From Lineus longissimus (taxonomy: Eukaryota; Nemertea; Pilidiophora; Heteronemertea; Lineidae), in assembly GCF_910592395.1 (NCBI RefSeq), contig NC_088312.1:13456001-13520000 (forward strand): a stretch of 64,000 nucleotides of DNA, in the 5' to 3' direction. Below the pieces are notes generated by a model. That model was not told where the DNA came from and searched no databases. It saw only the letters and a program-made list of their open reading frames with translations. Position numbers and translations under genes: made by a program. Below, in pieces: positions 44,086-57,357 of the stretch (the stretch's first letter is position 1; each line of letters begins with the position of its first letter).

Positions 44086-45339
44086 TTCCTCCTCTTCCTC
44101 CTCCTCCTCAAGGTTGGGGAATGGCCCAGCTTCAATAGGGGCCGGTCGCAATGCCATCTCAAAACCTTTTTCAATCACGGCCCCATTAACAGCAGCCCAA
44201 GCCTCACTTACAATGGTGACAACATCCATCAGCTGAATTGGTTCGCATCGGCCCTCTCTATCAGTGTGGTTCTTTTTCCATGCTTTCCACCTCTTGCGCA
44301 CATGGTTCTTGAGGGATCTCATGACAGTCAGGTCCAGGGGTTGGACAAGTGATGTACAACTGGCGGGAATGAAATCGAGGATTCCCCCAAGGTTCATAGT
44401 TTGCACACCGAAATTTTCCGTTCGATGAACCCGGTACCGATCTACCAGTAACAAAAACTGTTCAGCCTCTTCTGCGGTTAGATACGGTTGGAAGGCGTGT
44501 TCAAACCAGTGTTCGGCTGTCTCCTCCTTCATCCAACCTGTTGCTGATGAAGTTATGACCACATTTTCTGGTAGCTCTTGGTCCGCCAAGGCTGCAAGCT
44601 GCCTGACGAATCCTTTATTTGGGAAAGTCACGTGAGCCTCCACTTTTCCGCCGGTTGCAGTGATTGCAAGAGTACTGTCCATCCAAGTTTGGTGTTGGAC
44701 CTTGAGGTGCGGATGTCCACGGACTTTTCTCCCTTTATGCTGCATGTGTACGTTGGTCGTAGCTCAAACAAGGCAAACGTTTGATCTCATCGGAATTTCA
44801 AATCGGTCGATCGTGGTCGTGACGTTGTCTCTGAACACTTGCACACGATTGGCGGCATCAGCTGGGAGGATGGTCGTATTTTTGTTAGCTTTCCGGAATG
44901 AAATTTTCTTCCGGTCCATAAAGTTCGCCACCCAGCCGTTCGAAGCGTGGAATTCGTGCATGACTGGTCGAGTCCGGATGAAATCTTGTCTATCGTCAGC
45001 GGGTAACGCGTGCCACCAGTCTTCGAAAATTGACATAGCTTTCTCTTGGACGTCTTCGACGGCGACAGGCAGCAGCTCTCTTCAACATCAGGCCAAAGAC
45101 CAACGTTCCCCTCTTTTACGTGTCGGACTTTGCCTTTTCCTTCACCAGCTTTTTCTTCCAGTTCTTGCAAATTCCATTTCTGCATTGTTCGGACTGAGAT
45201 TCCATAGTGTTCTGCAAATTCACGCATTGTTGTTGATGGTTCCGTCCAACAGCGCAGCCTCAAGGTCCTGCAAGTAGGCTATTTTCTCTCTAACTGTATA
45301 ACTTCTCCGGCGTTTTCGCAATTGCTCTTGACCATCCAT
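44077..45339 (-). pseudogene. pogo-type transposase, degenerate
   Basis: It starts at ATG 45339 (MDGQEQLRKRRRSYTVREKI). After a frameshift near 45240 it continues with a helix-turn-helix (MREFAEHYGISVRTMQKW). After another near 45050 comes a CENP-B-type domain (FEDWWHALPADDRQ, GWVANFMDRKKISFRK). An in-frame TGA lies at 44766-44764. The DDE core follows: LLLVDRYRVHRT holds the second Asp, and LVQPLDLTVMRSLKNHV the third (35 residues between them). It ends with a run of Glu and the stop in the inserted MITE. Several lesions rule out activity. Confidence 0.88.
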
Positions 45340-45680
45340 CTTCACATTGGCAAAGTGAGCAACTGAAACTAGATACCCGCTTATACAGGCCTAGGATGAC
45401 CTTAAGGACATATAGGAAAGAAGACACGATGTCTGTCTGCCACTCTTGCGCAATTGGTGACAAAACCTATCAGTCGAAACGGTCGTCGTAATCGGCCGCG
45501 GACACCTTGAAATTGACCATACTGAAGTCGGCCAGATGTCATTCTGCCTCGGTGGTAGGCCCATTGGCCATGCCTTTGAATAGATCTTAGTAGCCCTTTT
45601 ATAGTGTGATTTAGGGGGCGTGATCTATTCCATCGACTGGAATATTGGATGTGTACCCATAAAAACAAGGTTTTAGAGTA

Positions 45681-45860
45681 TGTTTATTTCGTAAGTGTAA
45701 TTGTGTGTATGTGCTAGCGCAGTGTGCTTATACATGTGATAACGAGGTGAAACATACAATTTACTGATTTGGTACATTATTGATACCAGTACACTTATAC
45801 ATAATAACCTTCAGATATTTGGGGGTTTTCTCCAAGTTCAGATCAATGTATACTCTTGTG
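45681..45860. other. No gene seen
   Basis: Short non-coding spacer between the pogo element and the next repeat. Confidence 0.4.
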
Positions 45861-46080
45861 GGAAAGTAAAAGGACACTACATGTATCTCAATATCTCAGT
45901 CAAATTGGGATATTTCTATCTGATATACATGTCATGTATTGCTCTAACATGTTGTTTCAACGATCCCATGCCAGAATAAAAAGTAGGGAGTTTAGTATCA
46001 TGAAAATATCACAATTTCCAAATATCAAGAAAATGTAAGAATTTTAAATCTTGAAATTTTCACTTCCAAATAGGAACTGT
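45861..46080 (+). repeat. Partial copy of the foldback element at 33144
   Basis: It starts GGAAAGTAAAAGGACACTAC and runs through CAACGATCCCATGCCAGAAT and ATCATGAAAATATCACAATT, matching 33144-33350. Only one end is present. Confidence 0.75.
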
Positions 46081-49000
46081 TTTTCCATTTCCTCTGGAAA
46101 TGTCATTTTATTAGTTCATACCTACCCAGGTCAGACTTTTGCATGTGTACTCTTAACGGACACACCCGAGGAAAAATTAATCTATTGGCGCTAATTCATC
46201 AGGGTATCTTACATATTCATAAAACGGCCATTTCCCATAAGGCCAATTTTAACATATTTGTTTCTGGTCAACACCCTCTTCTGATTTTTGCAGCTTCTTT
46301 CGAGTTCAGACTTTTTTACCTTAGACAGTCGGTAACAAAGTCAACTATCCTAGAGAGGTCTGTCATAGTTACCCAGACATTCTTGGTCAGGATGCCTCGC
46401 TTCAAAAGATCATTTCATTTGTATCAAAATGGCCCATTGATTATTAGAATTATTAGATTTTTTGCGTTTTGATGAATTCAACTCCGACGCCCGGCACGTC
46501 GGCGACCATAATTATTTTGATCGCACGTCGGACGGCGACGCAAGCCTATTATTCTTTACATTAGCGTCAAATTATTGATCGCGCGTCGATCGGATGTATG
46601 GGCATGCGTCGAAGTATGAATTCGGCTTTATTCAGACTCGCCAATGGATCAGGTAATTTTCAGAAATAGTTTTTTATGCAGAAAAAAATCATATAGATTA
46701 TTAGTTGATGTGGTCTAACAAACCGAAAAAAAAGACAATGTAATAGGTAGTGAGGGGCTAAAGGGGAACTATAAACAGGGACTAGGGGGTCAAATTCGTA
46801 ATCATCCCGTAACTAATATGCACAGTTAGGGGAATGGGTCATGTTTGGTTTATCATTAAATATATTCCTCGTAAAAGCGTGAATAGTTTCGATGTACTGT
46901 CAGATGGGAGAGACCCCCAGTGGCATGTACGTGTAACTCAATCTGCCCTACCTTGCTCTTGCCTACAGACGCCCTTTAAATAGCAAATAGTGAACTTATC
47001 TTCAGGCCTCTTATTTTATCTAAAATTCAACAATCCTCATTAATTTTAGTATTTTGACCTGAATCATTTACAAATATCAGTAAATGATAAGTAATCATTG
47101 GAGATTGTCCATAAGTTTTTAAGTTAACAGACAAAAAACAGTTAATCTACTTTTGTTGGCCATATTGCCATTATGGCACAGACGATGCAATGCCATTGGC
47201 TTTAGAAAGTATCATAGCGGTTACATTAAATCTTATATCATCCCAAGGCCTACATTGTTTTCCGGAATCAATGCATTATACCGTAAAATCCGACTTGTAC
47301 GGTATATACCCTCATACTAATAGTCTTGATTGCCGAAGTTTAGTGGCAAAATTCAATCAAGAAACTTGCATCGCTCCTCGGGGTGTAATTAAAAGTGGTG
47401 CTTCTTCGAACATGTCGCAGATAGGCTCTGTTAGTTCGTTGGTTGGGCTGATGAACTAACCCACCTTTCTTGTTGTCACTGCGAATATGACAGCACCACG
47501 TATGCAATATACCAATATATACGTGAGTACAGAGGTGTCAATGGTATTGACTAACTAATGGTATCTACACTGTATTATCTAGTACCGATTAAAGTAACGG
47601 ACCATCTTAGCATTCCTTGACGACACTATAAATTTCATCTGGGAAGGAGGAGGACTGGTGAAAAGTCGTCACCAGTCTTTTTATCTCATTGTATATACTA
47701 AAGTATTTCATTTCTTTGTTTCAACTGAAACAAAATATCCAACTATGAAAATAGTTTTATTTTAATCAATAGATCATAAATGAAAAAACATAAGGCTTTC
47801 AATGACGTAATTTAGGCGTTGTTTCTTCTTTCAGATGGTAATTAAGTAAAATAAATCGGTCAAATCACATGACTATTTCCCTTCTTGGGTAATAGAAAGT
47901 AACGATATTGATTTTTTCTAACGAACAGCCTAAGTTTCAATTCATTCTGTCGAGTGTTTCTGGAGAAATTCACCTTTGATGAGAGATCGAGACGACCACG
48001 CGATTTGAAGCGAGGAGTGCTAATTAAGGCAGGAAATTACAATTATTTTTACCAGAAGCACTATATTACACCAGGTAAGCGCTTTAGTTGAGGCTGGACC
48101 TGACTTCTCAACCTAAATGACCCGTTAAAATATTTACTGTACAACGCACGACGCCAACAGCACATCATCTTGTAAGAAAGAGTGTATTTTTTGACGAGAA
48201 GTTATCAAAGTTTGAAATTCTAGTGAGTTTTGTTGTCATCAGCCATATTTACACAAAAAAGGCCGTCACAGTTTGAATAATGCCCCCCCCCCCCCCTGAA
48301 AAGCGTCCGCCTAAAGATTTTGGGGTGACGGACATTTCAAAATTTTACACCCGGCATATACGTCTCCAAAAGTCTAAAAGACTGGTAAAAGCGCAAACGA
48401 TATGATTTATTGTGTTTTTTTCCCTCCTCCTGTACTCGCAACTCGTGAACTAGTGATGAAAGACCATGTGTCCTTTTATTCACTGCCAGTTATTCCTGTG
48501 TTTAAATCATGATCTCCGCGAGATGACGCAACGGCCACATCCATCATTGTCCACATACCTTTATCTTCAATCTTCAAGCATCGATTAATCCATCTCATTT
48601 TGCCTGAAATGGCCGGCTTAGTCGACTATTCTAAGTGTAATATTATGTTATAGACCATACTGTGAAAATGCGATAACAGAGAAGTGTCAGCTGTGAAAAC
48701 GATACGACTCTAGAAGAGCTGCTTATTTTTTACAACGACGAGCTATTAAAAGGGTGACTGTGGAAAGGAGCCAGGTGGACGTAATCAAGTTTCACGAGGA
48801 TCGGTGAAATGATGCTCTAAAGGAACGCTAAAAGGACAACGACCATGCCACGGGATCGTAAATGGAAATCGAAAACAATCGTAAAAAATGGTTTTGATTT
48901 CTAACGACCATTAGTACAACTGCCATGCCCAACCCTCGATCGCGCGTTGACCCGATCAAAACAACCTGCCATAACAGTCTGCCATAACAATCTCTGACAG

Positions 49001-49489
49001 TTTACGCTGTTCGTTCTCATGGTTTGCAGTTTACATTATGAATGCACTATGCACCGATGGAGCCTCGTTTTAATATTTTTGATTGTCCACAAGTCACTTT
49101 GGCCAGCTTGCCTGTGTCGAGAGATCACAATATACTGTCATTATTTTGATATCGAACAATTATTCTCACGTCATGGGGCCCTATGGATATATTCAGATAG
49201 TTACTTTTCCACCATAGTGGGTATCCATTTTTATCTGGCTGGTAATGGGGCTTGCAGGGCGAACCCAATGGCGATGTATCAATTTCTCGTATGATTTCTG
49301 TTGGGAGTTAAAGTTGGCATACAAATTGTGTCATTGGTAACCTCTGCAGGTCAATTTCCAACTTGGGTTCAGAGTATCAACTAGATATAACGCGATTGAG
49401 GCGAATCGCAATGTATGCCCCCTTCCCGTGGGCACCAGTATCCACAGGCCTGTCACTAAACTGCAGGTTTTGAAGTTATGGGGTGTAAA
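46081..49489. other. No gene seen
   Basis: Non-coding sequence with a C14 tract at 48283-48296. Open frames at 46143-46472, 47190-47459 and 49019-49294 show no domain and no splice support. Confidence 0.4.
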
Positions 49490-50640
49490 GGAAAGATGGC
49501 CTCTTGCTGGCCATATTGAACTTCGGCGCGCGACCAAAATCGATAGGGAACCTCCCCCAATCCACCCTATTAAACCATAGAATTTAGAGATCAATCGGGA
49601 TACCTGTTCTTGAGTAATAATCCGGATCGTTTAATCTGTAAACTGTGAGGTAAGGGGAAAATAACGTGAAGTTCAAAAATAAATGCCCTCTCTATCACTA
49701 GCATTTGTTAGAGGACAAATAGCGCTTAGCTTGTTCTTCAACAATTTATTTTGATTGAGTAGGTCAGCATACAACTCTGCTCGCTGATCCAGGAATTATT
49801 GGGCAGAAAGTGCACCACAGCCTCATATTTAGAGCAGATGGTGGACATACATCTTGAGTAGCGCCCTCTTTTTATGACCTTTTGACAACTGGTGTGATGT
49901 AACATCAACGCTAATTTGCATATTTGTGGATATTTCACCAAAAACATTGTGAGTGCATGTTCAACACTTGCTGGATTAGGACGGTTGTTTTCAAATCTTC
50001 TCCACCCAATCTGAACGGCTCTTACATCAGTCACACTGATAAGACGGCCATCTTGGATATTTCGGATTGCACCCAAAATCAGAAGGGAACCTCCCCCACC
50101 ATAGGCCATTACATCACAAAAGTTTGAAGCCTGTCGGACATCTGGTTCTTTAATTAACGAGCGGAATGCAAAAATCCAGGATGGCGGCTGGCGGCTATTG
50201 GATTTTTGAACGCGCCAAAAATCGATAGGGAACCTCCCTTATTGAAGACCATTACACCACAAAAGTTTGAAGTCTGTCGGGCCTCTAGTTCTTTAGTTAA
50301 AGAGCGGAATGCAAAAACCTAGGATGGCGGCTGGCGGCCTTATTGGATTTTTGAACGAACCTAAAATCAATAGGGCACCTCCCCTATCATAGACCATTAC
50401 ACCACAAAAGTTTGAAGTCTGTCAGACCTCTAGTTCTTCAGTTAACGAGCGGAATGCGAAAACCTAGGATGGCGGCTGGCGGCCATATTGGATTTCGGAA
50501 CGCGCCCAAAATCAATAGGGACCCTTCGACATACTAGGCCTACACCCCCTTAAAATTTCAAGTCAGCCGAACAAGGGGTTCTTGAGTTATTGTCCGGAAT
50601 TCAGTGCGGCGACGGCGGCTGGAAACCACCCAAGTACATA
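49490..50640. repeat. Tandem array of a roughly 144-bp unit, interrupted by the 0.4-kb repeat
   Basis: Units contain AAGTTTGAAG, TCTGTCGGACCTCTAGTTCT, GAGCGGAATGCAAAAACC, AGGATGGCGGCTGGCGG and AATCAATAGGGAACCTCCCC. The landmark AGTTTGAAG (or its variant) is at about 50121, 50264, 50409 and 50553. A diverged unit precedes the insertion (49490-49625). Confidence 0.85.
49626..50030 (+). repeat. 0.4-kb dispersed repeat, copy 2
   Basis: This copy of 41967-42373 sits inside the 144-bp array. Array-type sequence is found on both sides (CAATCGGGATACCTGTTCTT and GAGTAATAATCCGGA before; CGGCCATCTTGGATATTTCG after), so the copy is an insertion. Confidence 0.85.
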
Positions 50641-53600
50641 ATGCCCCCACTCCGGCAGAGGCATAATTGTCTCATGATATACCGCCTGGTATGAAGCCCA
50701 ACTCATTCTCCACACAGACATACCGGTACTATGTATATCTGGCAATAAACTTCCTAAATTAAATTTTCAATCAAGTTTCAATAAATATGAGGGATGAGGG
50801 ACAGGACTGTTACATATTGCTTTTTGATGATTTTATAACTTCAGATAGTCCAGCATTACAATAGGATATCAGCTCTCGGACAAAAGGCGGGTAAGATCAT
50901 ACGATGAACAGCGCGCCATAATGACCACACTGGTCAAACTAAATAATTATAAACTCGTGATTTTTCAGTGATTTTTGAATTTAAAAAAGCTATTTTGTTA
51001 GAAAAATGTATTTGTAGGCAAACTGTCTAGTTTCCAAAAACATCGCAGCCAAGTCTTTTACCCTTTTTTTCTTTCGTGACAGGACGATCACACAACGGAT
51101 TAATTTTACTTTTCTGAGAATTATCAGACAAAATCATGATAATTCGTACCGCTCCAACGTAATGTATAAGAACCCGTTTTTTTACCGTAGCCTTTTTTAC
51201 CTTTTACCCGTTTATCCACACGTGTAGCCGTTTGAATATCTTTTGCATACAGAAATAATGGCTGTAGTGACCAGGCGGCCCTAGTTTAATGCGTCATGTC
51301 AACATCAACTTATCTTCGTCGCTGGGAAAATTGCAATCACATCATTACCCTCCTTCCACTAGTGACAATATTAGACAAGTAATTGAAGTGATTTGATGGA
51401 CATACATGACCTATATGCTCCTGCTGTACGGCCAGACAGTGCAAATCGGCAACACGTGTCAGAGGCAAAAATAGAACTAAACTCAGTCAATACTATGTGA
51501 AAAGTTTGCCAACAATAGTTGTCTAACCACTGAAAAATCGCAATCGGTTGCGATATCAGAATTACTGTGAGGCCAGTAGTAAGCGCAACTTTTGCCATCG
51601 GTGAACTTCGTAGGGACGGTCACCAACGAATTACAAAACGATAGACTTCGCCAAATACTTTCCAACTTTTAAACTTAGTTTTGTTTGAACACTGTTCTTA
51701 CAAAATATGTGAATGGATCCCGGAGCTACATTATAAATCATTCTGATTCACACTTCGTGATATCAGAAGTCATGCTCCTTGGTTAAAACAGAGATGAGTT
51801 CGCATTAGATACAAGTTTCAGACAAACAAAGACAAAAAAAACTGCATGACATTCTTTATTGGGTAGAATGATAGCTCATCGTGTCATCTTTTATGCACAC
51901 ATATCAAAATTTGACCTCAGTTTTGAAATAATAATGCTAGTCAAATACTTACTGTTAATAAAATTAGGCTCATATTCTGAGACGTATGAAGCCGAGGTGA
52001 TGCTATCATCCGACCAACGCAGGTTACGTAACTTTCATTCGTTTTGCTTGAACTTAAAGTTTGCCTTGTGATAACTCATTTGTTTTACCTAGAATGACTT
52101 CCTCAGACTAAAAATGTGCACCAAAACGACATATTGTGACATTCAAATCTTTGTGAAATCTGTATTACAAAATTCCCAGACGTAGTGGAAATATCGACAG
52201 TTAGATATCAGGTGATTGAGGAGGAAGACCCCCTTAACTGCACAAATGCTGTATATCTTACGGCACATATATCGATAGAGTTTTTCCCCTTATGAAATGC
52301 GTACATTGTTGTGTGTACAATGAACATTGTCGATAACTTCATATGCAAAATGTGTCACAGCGCAAATATTAGTTCATCTTTCAGCCAACAAAGTGCTATT
52401 AGTTAATCAATTGGCAGCGTCCAATGAATGAAAAGCGAAGGCGTTTGCTATATTTTCGCCGCCTTGTTGCCGTCAACATATAAGTACTTGCAATCTCTCT
52501 CAGCACATCACTCACATCTCGTCAGCGGCCTTGACCGGTTTTAACGCAAATATGTTATGTTACTGCGCGTCATCCTAGTATAGTATTTTGTAAATTTGTC
52601 GGGTCATGAATTCGGTGAAAACGTTACGAACCTTAAGATATATATTATTACATTTATATTTATATCATTACAACAAGTAACCATAATTGGCTTATTTGAG
52701 AAGATGCGGAGACAAGTTATGAACGACTGAAAGTCAGTGTTATATATCGGGTGTCCCAACAAATTTCACTAAAGTCACAAGTCAATAACTGTGTTACATT
52801 AAAAGATATCACACCGAAAATATGTACGCCGTAGCAATATATAGACGATCAAATGGTTCCAGATTTCATAGTTTTGCACAAAAGGTTTTGCTCAAAAATC
52901 ACCATGCCAGAATACTAAAATTTACCGTAATTACCCGAATCTTACTCGAATAGATCTGAAACTGAAGCATTGAAATTTTAAGCGTCGATATTCAATATCT
53001 AGTTATCAATGTGTACCTATTTTCAGTGAGGTATATTTCAATGTAACGAAGTTATCAACTTGTTAATTTAGTGAAATTTTTTTAGGGCTGCATCCGATAT
53101 AAAAAGCAAGGAATATCATCAATTCGAGTGGGTTCTAAAACCACGTTTCGGTGAATGTGTTTTAATTCCGCAATAAGCTTGTATGATGTGAAAATTGAGA
53201 GCTGTTTTTACTCATACCTTTATGAATGCCGCAATGATTTTTTGCATTTACCTTCGACTAAAACATAACTCTCATTGATTTCAGGTACTAACACGCGGCG
53301 CACAATATTGTAAAAATTTCTAAAAACCTGCCGACCCATTTCCGTTGACCACTAAGTTGCTTTTAAAGCTTTCCTATAGCCTTCACCAACCATGGTTATT
53401 ACTATAATAGCAATGGTATATTGATCTGATGGCCATTCTCTGGCTCTATGTCGATGCGTCACTTTTGAGGGCTGGTAATGTGCATCCGACATAGAGCGCG
53501 TTGGATACCTCCAGCTCACTCCGAAACACTAATTTTGTGCTAAGTGGAACTATCTTAATTGAGGGAGAAATACATCAGTGGCGTTACTTGAATGCTAACT

Positions 53601-55433
53601 TTAATGAAATGTCGTTCGATTTACGCTGATGCTGTGATGTCAATTTTGTGCATGCAAAATTGCTTCTCGAATTTCATGGTGACGCGAATGACGTTATTCG
53701 AAAAGGAAGCTTCTTTTACACACCCTGGATTACGGATTAAGAAGGCCAGTGTTCATACCGCTGCATTGGTCGATGCGTCTTTGTAGTAAGCTTTGCTTTC
53801 TTCTACATTCTGATATATATCTTTTCTCGTTATATCAAAACACTCCCCCACTCCATCTCTACTGCGGTCCTGTGATTGAAGATGGGAAGTGCTATTTGCC
53901 CGTCGTTTGATTTGGTTCGGATACTTCCGATGATTGCCGAAGCCATTGACAAATGAGAAGGTTTGATTTGGTTTGGTTTGACAGAAATCACGTGTTTGGG
54001 AAAAATTTAAATGAATCAAGTTTTTGAAGCGGGAACATGTTGGAACATGATAGACATTCTTTTAGACCCACTCATATCTATGGAAATGGCCGGCGTCTAA
54101 AGAACTATTTGGGGGGGGGGGGGGGGGAGGGTACAAATTGGCGAGTTGTGAAAGGCAAGCAGCTCTTCAGGAGCAATGACAATATAATTTTACCAATGTG
54201 ACTTATGACATGTTTTAATGTAATGTCTTTTATTTTGTAATATTCATGCATGTATATGCCATACTGTCTGCACTTGTGATAGTTGTGCAAATAAATAATT
54301 TTAATTTTAATTTGTATCCACTGGCTAGTGAGACCTTAGTTGCGTCACAGGTGACGACGGTCGACTACGTCATGTCAGTTTTCGATTTATACAGGAGCCC
54401 TCCCGGCGCAAATTCCTCTGCACATTTTAAACAAGGAAATTAATTCTCAGTTGATTTAAAACACATATGACTGCAACAATACATTGTATGACTGCAGTGG
54501 CGCTTAAGTCCTTACGTCATAATAAATGAACAGTCTTGCAATATTGCGTACGTTTGAGCATTGTAATTTTCTGATAGCCTACATTGGAACGTTTACGGTT
54601 ATCATGGCAGGTGCCTGAGACAAGAATCGGTATTGCGCCGACTTGCGATTAATCTATATCAGGTCAAACAGTGACTGGTTTCACCCGATAACCAGAGATT
54701 TTTTGTCGCACATCGAAGCGATTTCAGTCGCTGGAAGCTGGAAGCAGCGACAAGTATTGCTTATTGGCATGTGGTTCTACCATCTGCGGGTTGAAACAGC
54801 AGCTTGACTGGTTTCTTGATGGGATAACGTTGATAACAAAGTTTAAAGTTGAGAAAGTGGTAATTGACTCCTCTTTGGCTTACGTCAAAGCTCATAGGGT
54901 AAATGTCGAATGATGGTCTTTCTTTACAATGTGCTGCTCTCAAGAACCACCTGTCACCAAATCTAGAAGATGACGATATCTCTGTCTTTGTAGTTGTCGT
55001 ATTCCTGGAGAATAACAAAACACTCTCAGTCGAATCGCAGATCAAGTCGCCGGGTTCCCGATCGATGTCATATCCTTTTTCTCGGAGGCAGAAGCGTCTG
55101 GTCAATGCAGCGCCTCGAGCTGACCGTATCATTCCAGAGCAGCTGGTGCTACATCACGTCCGTAATCCTTTGATTGGTTTTATCAAGCTTAGGGTGTATC
55201 ACCTTCTCTCGTATAGTTTTAAATAGCACATAGGACTCTTAAGTGGTTTAATGCCTTTTAAATCTCTGAGAGGTCCTGTGCTTTCGGCTCGTGTGGTATG
55301 TTCCCCGATACAACCTTCTAGCTTAACCGGCCTTATACCGTTGACAACGTTTTAATGACAAATATCTGATTTATGTCTCTTACGGTCTAACGTCGCCTCC
55401 GTGCAGAAAATAGATGGCATCGAGACTTCGATC
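50641..55433. other. No gene seen; G17 tract at 54111-54127
   Basis: Long non-coding stretch. Open frames on both strands at 54761-55226 overlap each other and match no family I know. Confidence 0.4.
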
Positions 55434-56107
55434 ATGGCCGACAAAGCGAAAGTGGTAGGTAATTCAAATTTATCACTTTTAGAATTGCACAGTTAAGTTT
55501 TTACAACATTGTGTTCATAACCATATAGCTGCCAAAAATTCGCACGAAAGGCAACTGAGGAAAGTACGTATATGTCATACCTTGCGTTATTTCCATGTTG
55601 CTGGATTTGCACAATTCGTGTATTAGTTGCTGCACATGCGTTGGCCGCTGGTATCAGTCCGTGTGATAGGCTGCAACCAGCCCCTTTTTAAATAGGCGTC
55701 AAGTCAATTGGTTTTGGTTATTTACATCATACCCTAGCATATAACAATGGTTGCAACCCAAAGTGAGGGCTGAGGATGATTATGTGGTAGCACTTGAGAC
55801 TTGCTATTTCTTTGTTTATAACATAAGGAATCCTTATAAAAGGCGACTTCCTTCCTATAATATATACTAAAGGTGTGTTTCTCTTTTTCAATTATCAGCT
55901 CTTTTGGTACCCCCTGTGAATTTACCATATTATCTTTTCATGTTTTCTTGAGTCGGCATCCTCTCGCCGCTTACTCTCTGATCTTTTGTTTTAACACGGC
56001 GCGCCGATTGCCAGCAGTTGAACCGACATCATGCAGTGACGAGCGCCAAAGGCATCCAACCACCCCGTGATGACATCTTCACTATGGCGGCTCTAATGGA
56101 CGCTTAA
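55434..56107 (+). CDS. Candidate small two-exon gene (weak)
   Basis: The possible first coding exon 55434-55454 (ATGGCCGACAAAGCGAAAGTG, MADKAKV, good initiation context ATCATGG) is followed directly by GTAGGT. A possible second exon starts at 56015 after GATTGCCAG in the same phase and reads QLNRHHAVTSAKGIQPPRDD, then IFTMAALMDA and TAA (56105-56107). The joined product would be 37 residues, with no family recognised. Evidence is limited to splice signals, phase and a plausible peptide. No poly(A) signal was seen close by, so this may be chance, or part of a larger gene. Confidence 0.2.
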
Positions 56108-57357
56108 GGCCACCACGGGCTCCTGACAATGAAGCCCGAGCCAAGCTGAAGTAATGTGATTCCAGGCACAACGAGTGGCGAACTTTGATCTGTTAGGAAA
56201 AATCGTCAATTAGTAAAGCTATTGATTTGGGTTTGAAGCTAGAGTGCGGCTGATAGGTGGAATCGGATTGGCTGTTAGAGGCAACAGTATAAATCGGAGA
56301 GTGCCAAGCAAAGAGGTTCTGGGTATTGGTAAAATAGACCACGCAAATGTGTGTGTTTAAATGATCAACCGTATGATAGAGTGGTCTAAAATGTGTGTAT
56401 TGAGCGATTTCACCCGATGAGTACGTATGAGGACGGCGGCATCTGATCGACAGTTAGAGGTTAAAACATTTTGTAAGAGGGAGTGCTTTGGTGGAAGGAC
56501 TGGGCATGGTATGAACAAGTTTGCGCAGGCGTTTATGCACTTTAACATGTGTAAGGGTTCATATAATGAATGCGTTTGCAACAGCACCGTCATGCGGAAT
56601 TGCTTTAATAGCGCTGCGGCTGTTTCAGGGGCAGATCCAGAAGTTTTTGAATGTGATATTGATTGATAGGTCTTAGATACACTGCAGTCTTTGAGAAAGA
56701 AAATATCGTAATTTCTGTACTAAAATCCGATTAACTGGCATTATAGATTAGTCAATCGCTTAGTCAGCATGTCATCAAACCACAAAGTAACTCATTGGAA
56801 TCTCAAGATATTCAAATAACTTGCATGAGAAACCCTTGTACATTTTGCCGAATTAAGGTTTCCTCTTGTTAACCGGAGGTCAAGTTTTACCCCAACGCAT
56901 ATAACTTGATATGCATAAATGCAGAGAGTGGCCTCCGTGGTAGCCTAAAAGGCTAGTAGAAACGTGACGATGCATGTTAAATATCGTTCCACGTAATTAA
57001 TGCTAATCCCTTTAGCACTTTTAAACAACTGAACAATTGACTAGTTGGCTGCTGCTAATGCACAATGCTAGGCATGTTTATATCTTGTCTCAAAAGAATA
57101 AGAGTGGTTGATTCGATATCTGACATAATTTCTCAAGAGCACACAGCGGGACATGTCTTTTTGATTAAGAGCGTACCGCGCCAAATGAAATACTGACTAA
57201 AACGTCAAATTTTCTACCAACAACGAAACCGTGCGAAATAATGCTCACCAAAGCTCCACCTCCACCTGCTCGATTTAGAGCGCGTTTGTCTTCCAAGCCC
57301 TTTATTTGTCATTTTTTGCCGCGATACCCATTCAAACTGACCTTCTAAAACGTGAAT
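56108..57357. other. No gene seen
   Basis: Non-coding sequence. Open frames around 56357-56666 overlap on opposite strands without a recognisable domain. Confidence 0.4.

Larger units (their letters stand above)
43061..45680 (-). mobile_element. pogo-like DNA transposon (about 2.6 kb)
   Basis: The terminal inverted repeats of 29 bp (43061-43089 and 45652-45680, TACTCTAAAACCTTGTTTTT type) are perfect complements and lie at TA dinucleotides, the target of the Tc1/mariner/pogo group. A degenerate pogo-type transposase is encoded on the minus strand. A small MITE has inserted at the transposase 3' end. A run of GTTAGCG and AACGTTA words is present at 43400-43570. Confidence 0.88.

Noticed and set aside
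44578-45277. Plus-strand open frames of 68 and 205 residues
   Set aside because: They are antisense shadows of the degenerate pogo transposase.
52742-52800. GGGTGTCCCAACAAATTTCACT, reminiscent of a transposon end (compare CAGGGTGGCTCCAAAATAAT at about 43313)
   Set aside because: No matching inverted end or transposase was found for either, so no element is called.
54761-55226. Overlapping open frames of 123 (minus) and 107 (plus) residues
   Set aside because: No recognisable domain on either strand and no conserved motif; the reading is ambiguous.
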